This document shows positions 27,076 to 35,914 of a stretch of DNA of 64,000 nt, piece after piece (positions within the stretch are counted from its first letter, which is position 1; every line of letters starts with the position of its first letter). The translations under genes were made by a program, and so were the position numbers. Source of the stretch: Bacteroidota bacterium (GTDB lineage: Bacteria > Bacteroidota > Bacteroidia > Chitinophagales > Chitinophagaceae); the NCBI GenBank assembly GCA_023428755.1, contig JAEYWX010000027.1, forward strand, positions 186,001-250,000, in the 5' to 3' direction. The notes beneath the pieces were generated by a model, which had not been told where the DNA came from, made no database searches, and saw only the letters and a program-made list of their open reading frames with translations.

Positions 27076-28113
27076 TTAAAAACAGATTTCACTTCGTTTG
27101 ATCGTATACTCAATACGACTGTTTTTATATTTATCGATTATCTCCATTTTAATGACAGGATCTTTTGTCCATTCGATGGTGAGTAATCCGAAATGATTAT
27201 CCATTACGGGTCCTTCAATCCTGTTTTTATTGAGTGTTGCAAAATCCCAGGTAGATGTGATGCCGCTCGATGTAACATCGTATACAGGATACAAGCCCGG
27301 CGTTTGCAGTTTTGAAATTTCGGCATAATGCACATCACCGGTTAAGAACATCACCGCATTTGCCTTTGTTGATTTGATGAGGTCGAGCATGCGTTGCTGC
27401 TCGTGTGGAAAGTTGGCCCATGCTTCATATCCATTGTACTCAATACTGAATTGCGATCCACTGCAGATCAAACGCAGATCGGCCGGTTTCTTTAATTCTG
27501 CTTCAAGCCATTTCCATTGCTCTTCGCCTAACAACAAACTGTCTTTACTGGTATGCGGCTGATAGTCCGGTTTGTAGAAATAATGTTCTCTCGGCAGTTT
27601 GGCACTGCTGTCGTATAACAAAAGATTACTCCTGAACGTACGTACATCCAGCAAAATCAACTGCACTGTTTTGTCACCCTGCTTCATGTATTCAGCATGA
27701 TAAATACCTGCATGCTTTCTGCGTTCACTTTCCACAGGTTCTTTAAAGAAGGAAAGAAAAATTTCTTTCGATTCGTTCTTAAACGGATAATGTTTACCTG
27801 CATCATTCCTGCCAAAATCATGATCATCCCAGGTGGCGAAAATTTTTGTTGTGTTTGCCAGTTGCTGAAACTCCGGCTTTGTACCCAAACGATTATACTT
27901 TGCACGAAGCGTATCCATATTATCCGTATCGCCGTAAATATTATCGCCGAGAAAAATAAATGCATCAGGCTTTTGTTCGGCAGCAATGGCAAGCACAGGC
28001 TGTGGATCGTCCTGGTGACCACAGGAGCCAAACGCAATCTTTGTCACCTGCGGTTGTTCTTTACAACCTGTAACAACCAAAGCAATCACAATAATGAAAG
28101 TAATTAAACGCAT
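27076..28113 (-). CDS. PhoD-like metallophosphoesterase lipoprotein
   Basis: 345 residues with a lipobox at the end of a short signal sequence (LVVTGC). Metallophosphoesterase motifs are in order: FGSCGHQDD, FLGDNIYGDT, ATWDDHDFGRND and LTGDVHYAE. This matches PhoD/alkaline-phosphatase-D-type esterases, which hydrolyse phosphodi- or monoesters outside the cytoplasm. In this locus it may strip phosphate substituents from the glycan or serve an unrelated scavenging role. It lies 6 bases after the SGNH gene. Confidence 0.88.
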   Translation of the reverse strand: MRLITFIIVIALVVTGCKEQPQVTKIAFGSCGHQDDPQPVLAIAAEQKPDAFIFLGDNIYGDTDNMDTLRAKYNRLGTKPEFQQLANTTKIFATWDDHDFGRNDAGKHYPFKNESKEIFLSFFKEPVESERRKHAGIYHAEYMKQGDKTVQLILLDVRTFRSNLLLYDSSAKLPREHYFYKPDYQPHTSKDSLLLGEEQWKWLEAELKKPADLRLICSGSQFSIEYNGYEAWANFPHEQQRMLDLIKSTKANAVMFLTGDVHYAEISKLQTPGLYPVYDVTSSGITSTWDFATLNKNRIEGPVMDNHFGLLTIEWTKDPVIKMEIIDKYKNSRIEYTIKRSEICF

Positions 28114-28119
28114 GTTTTG

Positions 28120-28788
28120 TTATTTAAGCAATACTTTTTCCAGTTTTGTTTTCCAGATGGCGTAGCCTTTTGCATTCATATGCAAATTATCTTTCAAAAA
28201 AATATCCGGCATCGGTTCGCCTTTTTCGTTGAGCATGGCGCTGTACACATCCACAAACTTTGTATTAGGTTTTGTTGCAAGAAAAGCATGGATACGTTTA
28301 TTCCCTTCTTTATATTTCTCCAGCAAATGGGTACGGCTGGGGCTTGGCTTCATCGACACATAAGCAACAGGCACATTTTTATACTTAGTACGGATGTAGG
28401 TAAACAATGTTGTGAAGCGTTGCAATACCAGTTCAACTGTTACCGTATCACTCGAAGCAAAATCGTTTTCGCCGCAATAGATCACAATCTGTTTGGGTTG
28501 ATACGGAAAGATGACATCGTACCGGTAACGGATCACATCAGCCAATGTACTGCCACCAAACGCACGGTTTAAAATTTTACGATCGGGGAAATAAGTCTGT
28601 ACATCTTTCCACATGGTAAAAGAAGAACTGCCGATAAGCAATATCTGGTTTGCTGCAGGAAATGCTGCACTATCGGCTATTTTAAATTGCTGCACTTCGT
28701 TCCAAAACGGAAACGGCTCTTTGTTTTGCGCATTGGTTACAACAGCAATCAACAACAACAAACTGCCTACTATAATTCGCTTCATCAT
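28120..28788 (-). CDS. SGNH/GDSL family hydrolase
   Basis: 222 residues with a signal peptide (ending near VTNAQ). SGNH blocks are visible: LLIGSSS (block I, S55 the probable nucleophile), FGGSTLADV (Gly block), YCGENDFA (Asn block) and DNLHMNAKGY (Asp-His block). Such enzymes are esterases; beside glycoside hydrolases they often deacetylate polysaccharides. The ATG overlaps the stop of the GH43 gene by one base, implying coupled translation. Confidence 0.88.
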   Translation of the reverse strand: MMKRIIVGSLLLLIAVVTNAQNKEPFPFWNEVQQFKIADSAAFPAANQILLIGSSSFTMWKDVQTYFPDRKILNRAFGGSTLADVIRYRYDVIFPYQPKQIVIYCGENDFASSDTVTVELVLQRFTTLFTYIRTKYKNVPVAYVSMKPSPSRTHLLEKYKEGNKRIHAFLATKPNTKFVDVYSAMLNEKGEPMPDIFLKDNLHMNAKGYAIWKTKLEKVLLK

Positions 28789-30638
28789 TATTCTACTTTC
28801 ATTACGGGTGAACGTTCGCTTACGCCGTTTTCATTCACGGCTTCAATGCTGTAATAATACGTCTTTAAAGCATCCATCGCCTTCATCCAGTATTCGTTGT
28901 TGGCATGTACCATAATACTGGTGTATAGTTTATCGGGATGTGTGCCATAATAAATATTGTAGGCAAAGGCATTATCAACCGGCTTCCACTTGATAAAAGC
29001 ACTGCGTTTATCTTTTTCGGTACGCAACACAATAAACCCTTTCACCGCTTCGGGCTTTGCGCCATTACCATTACCAAATACACGCAAGCCACTAATTGCA
29101 AATTTACCGGTAGGCATGTGTATATTCTCCACTTTTATGTAACGTGCCTGCACCGGCTTTTCCAACTCTACATATTCATGCGGCACATCGGTTTTATTGT
29201 TGCTTTTATCAACCAATACATTCCATTTCTTTCCATCTGCAGAGCAGTACATTTTGTATTGATGATACTGATCGTTCCATTTACCTAACCGGTTTTGATC
29301 CACATCCTGATCTGCATAATTGATCTGCACTGCATGCACAGTTGATAGATTTCCCAAATCGGTTTGAATCCATTCCCCTTTATTTCCTGTTGCTGCACTC
29401 CAGTAGGTTTTGATCAATTCATCTACTGCATTATTGGCAACATAATTACCAAGTGTGGATGAAACCTGTACAGGTTTGTTGTAATTAAGCAACATCCATC
29501 CGGTGAAAGCCCCCCCACCCCCCAAAGGGGGGATTTGGCTTGGCTGCGCAGGCCCGCTTAGGAAAGGGTAAGTAATATTGTTATACTCTCTGCTAAGCGA
29601 GGTCTGTGTGTTGATTTCTCCCCCTTTGGGGGAGTTAGAGGGGGCTGGAATATAATGAGGGTAATCTCCAAACGTAGTGTTACACCACATCACCCCGTCT
29701 TTATCAAAACCTGTTGGCCAGATGCCGAGCCTGCGTTCAAATGTATTCTTTACCGATACAACAGTTGTTGATACATGCCAGTACTGATTAAACTTATCCT
29801 GGAAAGTTGCACCATGTCCGGCACCACGTACAAAGCCGCCGAGCTTGATGCTTAACGGATCACTTTGTGCTTCGAAATAATCAAGCGGACCATTGCCGAC
29901 TAATAATCCATCAGCATAACCACTGAACTCTGTGCCCGGTGCGCCGTACTGTAAATAATATTTCCCGTTGTACTTCGTCATGTGACTGCCTTCAATAAAC
30001 GGATCGAGAAATGTATTATCCATGTGCTCACCAAAACGCTGCCAGCCAAAGCGCCAGGGTTCGAGCAAATACATTTCTTTACGTGTACCAATCGGCTGCA
30101 TGGTTGTTCTGTTGAGTTCGATACCGTACATCGGAAATTTATTACTGCTGCCGTTGTACATGTACAATCGTCCATCGTCATCGGTAAAGAAAGAAGGATC
30201 CCATCCACCAATATCAAAGGAATCAACCAAGGGCTTCCATTCATTTTCCTTCGGGTTCGTGCTCATCCAGATGCTGAAGTTGCGGGTGTAGGTTGAACCG
30301 AAGACGATCATGGTATCGCCGATGATGCCAACTGCAGGTGCACACAATTCATCGTATGCTTTATTCCACGGACGTAAAAATTTGCGTGACACAAATTTCC
30401 AGTTGAGCATATCGCTGCTATACCAATACCCCCATTGATTGGTGCTGAAGAGATAGTAATCGCCTTTGTACGTAACAATTACCGGATCGGCAGTTGCACG
30501 ATGCCTGCCCCACTCGCTGAAGTTGGGAATAGGCGTATAACCGTAATCGATATTGATAGGATTACAGTATGTTTTCTGTTGTGCCTTCATCTGCAATAGT
30601 GAACACAAGAAAACAGTTATGAATAATATCTTCTTCAT
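28788..30638 (-). CDS. GH43-family glycosidase with F5/8C (CBM32-like) domain and in-frame repeat insertion
   Basis: 616 residues with a signal peptide. The GH43 five-bladed propeller has a plausible catalytic triad: D51 (TADPVIV), D147 (GGWDPSFF) and E216 (FIEGSHM). A discoidin/F5/8C domain (about 385-530) and an FN3-like C-terminus follow. GH43 enzymes are mostly beta-xylosidases, arabinofuranosidases or galactanases. Residues about 332-378 are encoded by a G/C-run palindromic repeat inserted in frame between propeller and binding domain (SPKGGE and PPLGGGG stretches), so the linker is not ancestral. The gene starts 1 base after the GMC oxidoreductase stop. Confidence 0.9.
   Translation of the reverse strand: MKKILFITVFLCSLLQMKAQQKTYCNPINIDYGYTPIPNFSEWGRHRATADPVIVTYKGDYYLFSTNQWGYWYSSDMLNWKFVSRKFLRPWNKAYDELCAPAVGIIGDTMIVFGSTYTRNFSIWMSTNPKENEWKPLVDSFDIGGWDPSFFTDDDGRLYMYNGSSNKFPMYGIELNRTTMQPIGTRKEMYLLEPWRFGWQRFGEHMDNTFLDPFIEGSHMTKYNGKYYLQYGAPGTEFSGYADGLLVGNGPLDYFEAQSDPLSIKLGGFVRGAGHGATFQDKFNQYWHVSTTVVSVKNTFERRLGIWPTGFDKDGVMWCNTTFGDYPHYIPAPSNSPKGGEINTQTSLSREYNNITYPFLSGPAQPSQIPPLGGGGAFTGWMLLNYNKPVQVSSTLGNYVANNAVDELIKTYWSAATGNKGEWIQTDLGNLSTVHAVQINYADQDVDQNRLGKWNDQYHQYKMYCSADGKKWNVLVDKSNNKTDVPHEYVELEKPVQARYIKVENIHMPTGKFAISGLRVFGNGNGAKPEAVKGFIVLRTEKDKRSAFIKWKPVDNAFAYNIYYGTHPDKLYTSIMVHANNEYWMKAMDALKTYYYSIEAVNENGVSERSPVMKVE
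29507..29646. repeat. palindromic repeat element inside the GH43 gene
   Basis: About 140 bases bounded by imperfect inverted ends: an AGCCCCC... left end (29508 onward) and a ...GGGGGCT right end (29640-29646). Each end carries its own small palindrome of C-run, AAAG or TTTG, G-run (29514-29533 and 29618-29632). The composition is sharply different from the flanking gene. No open frame for a transposase exists inside, so it resembles a MITE/REP-type element. Confidence 0.75.
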
Positions 30639-30639
30639 G

Positions 30640-32367
30640 TCAGAGATTTCCTTTTTTTAATTCTTCCACGGCATATTTTACTGCACGTGCAGTAAACGCC
30701 ATGTATAAAATAGATGGACTTTGACTTCCGGTACTCGTCATACAGGCGCCATCTGTTACAAATACATTTTTACAATGATGCAGTTGATTCCATTCGTTCA
30801 GCAGCGATGTTTTCGCATCAGCTCCCATACGCACGCCGCCCATTTCATGTATATCCAAGCCAGGCGCCTGCATACTGTCTCTTGTTTCAATATTCTTTAC
30901 ACCTGCAGCTTCCAGCATTGCTTTCCCTTGTTCTAAAAAATCATTCACCATCTTATCATCATTCGCATCATAACCAACCGAAGTAATCAGCAAAGGTATA
31001 CCCCACTGATCTTTTTCATCCTTACTCAACCGCACATGATTACTTTCTTTTGCAATCGTTTCGCCCTGCATATACATATAAACGCCCCATGTACCGGGTT
31101 CGCTGATGGCTTCTTTGTAATCTGCACCAAGCAAGGGTTTAATATGTTTATCGCTCAGTTTTTCCCTGTATGCACCGGAATAAATAACATAGCCACCATG
31201 AAAATCCGTATCCTGTTTTTCAACATTGCGAAAGTTGGCAACAATACATTCCACCGGCTTCGATACTTTGTAATAATATTCTTCAAAACCTTCCACTTCC
31301 CCATTCATACTGCCACGATAATTGTGAAAGCAAATGTATTTACCCAGTAAGCCGTTATCGTTTCCTAAGCCATTGGGAAAACGTTGCGAAGTAGAGTTTA
31401 ATAAAATAAGATTGGTATTGAGTGCGGATGCATTTACAAAAACGATGTTGGCAAAATATTCTTTGGCTTCATGTGTATTGGCATCAATTACACGAACTCC
31501 AACTGTTTTTTGTTTTTGTTCATCGTAAATAATAGAATGAACAACTGAATGCGGACGGATGGTTAAGTTACCTGTCTTTGCTGCCCAAGGCAATGTAGAT
31601 GAGTTAGAACTAAAGTAACCACCCAACGGACAACCACGCATACACAAATTGCGGTTCATGCATTGTCCACGGCCTTGTTGCAGATGAATCGGCTGCAGAT
31701 CGCTGATGTGTGCCCATCGTCCGCTTACATAATGACGATTGAATTTTTCTTTGATCACTTTCTGCAAATGCTTCTCCACTACATTCAATTCGTATGCGGT
31801 TAAAAACTCACCATCGGGCATGGAAGGGATACCGTCTTTACTACCGCACACGCCCATAAATTTTTCTACATGGCTGTACCAGTCTTTGATATCGTTGTAA
31901 CCGATCGGAAAACGTTCGCCATAACCATAGCGTTGCGGTGCAGTAAAATCATATTCGCTCCAGCGTGCGCAGGCCCTGCCCCATGTGAGCGATTTACCAC
32001 CTACCTGGTAACCTCGAATCCAGTCGAACGGCTTTTCCTGTATGTAAGGATGAGCTTTATCCTGTACAAAAAAATGCTGCGTGCTTTCATCATAACCCGC
32101 TGCTTTTGTAATGAGCGGATTATTTGTTTTTGTCTGCTGCGTAATTTGTCCACGATGCGGCAACTCCCAACGTGAAAGATTTGCAGTGGGATAATCTTTG
32201 ATATGTTGTACATCTCTTCCTCTTTCGAGCACCAGGGTTTTCAATCCTTTTTCGCACAACTCTTTTGCAGCCCAGCCGCCACTGATGCCGCTGCCGATCA
32301 CAATAGCATCGTAGCTGTTGGCTTCTTTACCGTTTGTGTTGATATTTATCTGCGAAGTATCGGGCAT
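30640..32367 (-). CDS. GMC-family FAD oxidoreductase
   Basis: 575 residues. The N-terminal FAD motif is VIGSGISGGWAAKEL, with ERGRD after it; the C-terminal GMC motifs are DIHEMGGVRMG and NVFVTDGACMTSTGSQSPS, including the expected active-site His. A cysteine group, CMNRNLCMRGC (about 237-247), resembles the Fe-S-like cysteine motif of bacterial FAD-dependent sugar and alcohol dehydrogenases. Homologues oxidise sugars or sugar acids, commonly with a separate small subunit and cytochrome partner; neither is adjacent here. There is no obvious signal peptide, so export would need a carrier. A DoxX gene lies 45 bases upstream. The substrate is unknown; C3 oxidation of glucosides is one possibility. 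Confidence 0.88.
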   Translation of the reverse strand: MPDTSQININTNGKEANSYDAIVIGSGISGGWAAKELCEKGLKTLVLERGRDVQHIKDYPTANLSRWELPHRGQITQQTKTNNPLITKAAGYDESTQHFFVQDKAHPYIQEKPFDWIRGYQVGGKSLTWGRACARWSEYDFTAPQRYGYGERFPIGYNDIKDWYSHVEKFMGVCGSKDGIPSMPDGEFLTAYELNVVEKHLQKVIKEKFNRHYVSGRWAHISDLQPIHLQQGRGQCMNRNLCMRGCPLGGYFSSNSSTLPWAAKTGNLTIRPHSVVHSIIYDEQKQKTVGVRVIDANTHEAKEYFANIVFVNASALNTNLILLNSTSQRFPNGLGNDNGLLGKYICFHNYRGSMNGEVEGFEEYYYKVSKPVECIVANFRNVEKQDTDFHGGYVIYSGAYREKLSDKHIKPLLGADYKEAISEPGTWGVYMYMQGETIAKESNHVRLSKDEKDQWGIPLLITSVGYDANDDKMVNDFLEQGKAMLEAAGVKNIETRDSMQAPGLDIHEMGGVRMGADAKTSLLNEWNQLHHCKNVFVTDGACMTSTGSQSPSILYMAFTARAVKYAVEELKKGNL

Positions 32368-32373
32368 TGAAAT

Positions 32374-32401
32374 GATGAGTGATGAATGATGAGTGATGAG
32401 T
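32374..32401. repeat. four tandem copies of a 7-base unit (GATGAGT)
   Basis: Units GATGAGT, GATGAAT, GATGAGT, GATGAGT fill most of the 45-base gap between the DoxX and GMC genes. Confidence 0.85.
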
Positions 32402-32412
32402 GGAACAGCCCT

Positions 32413-32835
32413 TTAATATCTTCGTTTTTCTTTAAACAATTTTGCATCCATACTGAACGGACCGGGGCCTGTAAATAAGAACATGAATGCAATCAGTACA
32501 AACAGAAACGGATGCTGATCGTTGTACCACACAATACCGTTGCCTAAACCAAAAGCAATATAACCTAATGTACCGATTGTTAATAAAGAAGCGATACGAG
32601 TAAACAACCCTGCAACAAACAATACACCCGCCATTAATTCTGCTGATTTACCTACATACACCAGAAGCTTTCCATTCGAAGATTGTTTGAAGCTATCCCA
32701 GGTGAGATAATCATTCATCTTTGCTGTATCAAATACTTCCCATCCATGATAGATGAGAAACAAACCCACAACAATACGCACCAATGTTAAACCAACATTG
32801 GGCGCAAAGGGTTCTGCTGAAAAGAATTTCTTCAT
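32413..32835 (-). CDS. DoxX family membrane protein
   Basis: 140 residues with four hydrophobic segments. The N-terminal LTLVRIVVGLFLIYHGW and mid-protein GKSAELMAGVLFVAGLFTRIASLL patterns are typical of DoxX/DoxD proteins, small membrane proteins associated with quinone or redox reactions (DoxD is a subunit of archaeal thiosulfate:quinone oxidoreductase). Its place between a Gfo/Idh/MocA and a GMC oxidoreductase suggests it could pass electrons from sugar oxidation to the quinone pool. That is inference. Confidence 0.88.
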   Translation of the reverse strand: MKKFFSAEPFAPNVGLTLVRIVVGLFLIYHGWEVFDTAKMNDYLTWDSFKQSSNGKLLVYVGKSAELMAGVLFVAGLFTRIASLLTIGTLGYIAFGLGNGIVWYNDQHPFLFVLIAFMFLFTGPGPFSMDAKLFKEKRRY

Positions 32836-32842
32836 ACAAGGT

Positions 32843-34015
32843 TTATTTTATGATTGGCCAGTGAAACGAACTCTTCAGTTTTACTTTCATTCCTTTTGCG
32901 GATGAGGTACGTGCTGCTTCAATAATTTCCAACACATGCAATGCATGTTCAACATTGATCAATGGCTCGGTTCCGTTTACAATACTTTCACCTGTAACTC
33001 TTGCACCTTCCTGCCATTCGTAGCCTCCTTTATCAGTGCTCATCAATACAGCCGGTTTATCCCACGATGTATCAAGCATCACACCATTGGTTTCCCAATC
33101 GTAACCGATCAAACGCATGTTACCATAATCGCCATAGATCTGTATAGAATGTAAATTCTGATTTCCTGCTTCGTGCCCATGCGGATCAAAATAATTAAAC
33201 CCACACATGATATGACTGATCACTCCTTTATCATGTTCCAGCAGTACATGTGCATTATCCTCTGCTTCTACTTTTACCGTTCCTTTATCATCCACTTTCC
33301 GTTCCGGTTTCACAATACTCGTCATGGCCATTACACTTCGTGCAGGTCCTAACAAACCTGTGATTGTTGCCATATTGTACACACCCAGATCAGGCATACT
33401 TCCTCCATCTTTCTCATAAAAAAATGCACTCCATGTTGGGCCTGTATGTCCGTATTGTCCGTGAGCACTTGCAATACGTCCCAATTTTCCTTCCTGTATT
33501 GTTTTGCTCATGAATGCAAACTGCGGACTGTTCACTACAGCAGGTGCTCCCCAGATGCGCAGCTTTTTGCTTTTTGCTAAATCGAGTAATGCTTTCCCTT
33601 CGGCGTATGTATTCGCCATTGGCTTTTCGCTCCACACATGTTTACCGGCGAGCAAGGCTTTTTTATTCAGCTCACCATGCACCTGCATATCGGTGAGCGT
33701 AACCAGCATATCAAACGGAACACCTTTTAACTGTTCATCGATAGTGCGGTAGGTTGCTGCATTCACTTTATATTCTTTGTTCTGCGCTACGGCTCGTTCA
33801 TACTTTATATCGCAGAGACTTACCACTTCAATCAACTTTGATGATAGTAGCTGTGGAATGTATCGGTTGCTTACGCTGCCGCAACCGATAACAGCTACAC
33901 GTAATTTCTTTTCGGGCATTGCAGACGCCCATCCTTCCAATGAAGATACCAGCAATGCTGCTGCGGCAGTAGCTGTTGTTTTTAGAAACTGTTCACGTGA
34001 AAATGTTTTGTTCAT
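32843..34015 (-). CDS. Gfo/Idh/MocA family oxidoreductase, exported
   Basis: 390 residues. An N-terminal signal-like segment (SREQFLKTTATAAAALLVSS) resembles the Tat leaders of exported family members but lacks the second arginine. The Rossmann motif VIGCGSVSNRY and the WSEKPMA (EKP) motif define the NAD(P)-binding family, and DLGVYNMATITGLLGP is typical of the C-terminal domain. Exported Gfo/Idh/MocA proteins act on sugars, for example glucoside 3-dehydrogenation or glycan cleavage through redox steps, with tightly bound NAD. It lies 7 bases upstream of doxX, forming with the GMC gene a redox trio within the locus. Confidence 0.88.
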   Translation of the reverse strand: MNKTFSREQFLKTTATAAAALLVSSLEGWASAMPEKKLRVAVIGCGSVSNRYIPQLLSSKLIEVVSLCDIKYERAVAQNKEYKVNAATYRTIDEQLKGVPFDMLVTLTDMQVHGELNKKALLAGKHVWSEKPMANTYAEGKALLDLAKSKKLRIWGAPAVVNSPQFAFMSKTIQEGKLGRIASAHGQYGHTGPTWSAFFYEKDGGSMPDLGVYNMATITGLLGPARSVMAMTSIVKPERKVDDKGTVKVEAEDNAHVLLEHDKGVISHIMCGFNYFDPHGHEAGNQNLHSIQIYGDYGNMRLIGYDWETNGVMLDTSWDKPAVLMSTDKGGYEWQEGARVTGESIVNGTEPLINVEHALHVLEIIEAARTSSAKGMKVKLKSSFHWPIIK

Positions 34016-34216
34016 GGCGATCGTTGGTTGATATTGTTAAGGGTTATAATAATCCGGCATCAATGAATGCAATGAGTAGTTAGCTTCTTTCTGCCGGGAT
34101 CCACATCGAAAATCAGTCTACTCTCTATTGCTTCAAACCCTGCGTGTTTACTCTCACTTTGGATAACAGAAAGTTAGCAAATAAGTGAAAAACCGCAGCA
34201 GCATTTATTTCACTAT

Positions 34217-35887
34217 TTATAAATACGGTGCACTGAACCCGAGTAAACGCATGCCATCTTTCACTTCAGGGCAACTGGTGAATAAATTCCACAGCAAACC
34301 GCTACGATGATTTTCAATCATTACAATGATCGGCCCCTGGTCAATTGCAAGGAACGAATTGGTAAACCAGGTTTGCCGTAATGAAAATGCATCCACGAAA
34401 CCATATTCCTTAAATAACCTGTCGCCGAGTACGTAATAGAAAAACTTCAATGCCTTCATACTTTCGGTGGGCGTATACGGCAACGATGAAATAGCGGCTG
34501 TTGGTGCAATTACGCTTACATCGTTGGAAGGCGAACTGGCAGTGTATCCGTTTGGAATATCACTTGCTGTTAATCCCCAGATGGAATCGCTGTAACCATA
34601 ATTGCCCAGTGGATTGGTAACACAATACTGATAATTAATACGTGAATGATTTTTTGTTTGGGTTTCATAATTCGCATATGCATCACTCAATCCATTTGGA
34701 TTGATACCAAGAAACGAGTAATGCGAAAAGAATAACGGTCCGCCATAAGCGCTGCCCAATGGTAGTGTAATATTGTAGTATTGACTTCCATTGGTAAATC
34801 CGGGTGCGCCATTCCGTGCCCAGCCGTTTTCATAAACTGATTTTGGAATACCATGCGTTGATGAAGATGCAGCCAGCACATAGGTGATCAAACATTCGTT
34901 CCATCCACGTATCTGCAAATTCATATCCCATGCAAAATTCGGGCTCCAGTGCCAATACAACACCTGTTCATTATTTTTCCGGAACCAACTCCACTCCACT
35001 GCATTGTACAAAGCTGTAATGTCATTACGAAGATTTGTTTCTGCAACATCAGCACCGTTAAAATATTGTCGTGCAGTAAGCAATCCCATCATGAGCAATG
35101 AGGTTTCAACCAGATCAGCACCATCATCTTTTGCACTAAAGGCAATGACATTACCTGTATTACCATTTAACCAATGCGGAAACGCTCCATGAAATTTTTG
35201 TGCCGTATTTTTTAAGAAGCCGACCATTGTTTGCATGCGTTGCAAACCTTGCGCCCTTGTAATAAAATTCCGATGGATGCCTGTTACAATTGACATGGCA
35301 CCAAATCCCGATCCTCCGGTTGTTACGAGATCGCCGGATGAATTTCGTTCTCTTGCTAAACCACTTACAGGATGACCAAAGTCCCAGAAATATTTGAACG
35401 TTTGCTGCTGTACTTTGGTAAGTAATTCATCATCTGTAATTGCAGGGAACTTTCTGCTTGAATCGATCTGCGTGATAAATGAATGATCAACAGATCCGAT
35501 GAAATTTCCACCCGATGCAGACTGCAATCCTTGCTGTATCTTAAACTGATACCTGGCAATACTTGCTAATGGAGCTGATGGCTGCACCAACAGAACCGAA
35601 TCATTGCTTTGCAATGTTGTTGTGATCCCGGTTTCACTGCCGGTGGAAGTAAACAGTTTTACCGCACCTGCAATTGTACTTTGTTTTAATGGCTGCGAAA
35701 ACTGTAACCGGATAACAGGTTGCAGATTTACGCCATACTGTGTCCCTACCAGATCAATATTATTTAATTTGATCGAACGCAGTGTTACCTGTTTCGGCGG
35801 CTCGGGAACAGGTGGTGCTGTTTTCTTTTTGCAGGCTGCTACAGCCAGCAATGAAAACCCGATTCCATATAGTACTATTTTCATCAT
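34217..35887 (-). CDS. glucoamylase-family (GH144-like) lipoprotein
   Basis: 556 residues with a lipobox (LAVAAC). A bacterial Ig-like domain (about 35-145, Big_5 type) precedes an (alpha/alpha)6-type catalytic region: YFWDFGHPVSGLARERN, GGSGFGAMSIVTG, SWFRKN and YWHWSPNFAWDMN, ending in IVMIENHRSGLLW. This is the 'glucoamylase family' (Pfam Glycoamylase), which includes GH144 endo-beta-1,2-glucanase described from Chitinophaga. A beta-1,2-glucanase is therefore the leading guess, but exo-acting or other beta-glucanase activity is possible. It lies 27 bases after the second GH30 gene. Confidence 0.85.
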   Translation of the reverse strand: MMKIVLYGIGFSLLAVAACKKKTAPPVPEPPKQVTLRSIKLNNIDLVGTQYGVNLQPVIRLQFSQPLKQSTIAGAVKLFTSTGSETGITTTLQSNDSVLLVQPSAPLASIARYQFKIQQGLQSASGGNFIGSVDHSFITQIDSSRKFPAITDDELLTKVQQQTFKYFWDFGHPVSGLARERNSSGDLVTTGGSGFGAMSIVTGIHRNFITRAQGLQRMQTMVGFLKNTAQKFHGAFPHWLNGNTGNVIAFSAKDDGADLVETSLLMMGLLTARQYFNGADVAETNLRNDITALYNAVEWSWFRKNNEQVLYWHWSPNFAWDMNLQIRGWNECLITYVLAASSSTHGIPKSVYENGWARNGAPGFTNGSQYYNITLPLGSAYGGPLFFSHYSFLGINPNGLSDAYANYETQTKNHSRINYQYCVTNPLGNYGYSDSIWGLTASDIPNGYTASSPSNDVSVIAPTAAISSLPYTPTESMKALKFFYYVLGDRLFKEYGFVDAFSLRQTWFTNSFLAIDQGPIIVMIENHRSGLLWNLFTSCPEVKDGMRLLGFSAPYL

Positions 35888-35914
35888 TCGTTATTTACAG
35901 CAAAAACTGTACGT

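Noticed and set aside
29507..29646. CRISPR-like array or frameshift in the GH43 gene
   Set aside because: Only two short palindromes without regular repeat-spacer units, and the frame is uninterrupted across the segment.
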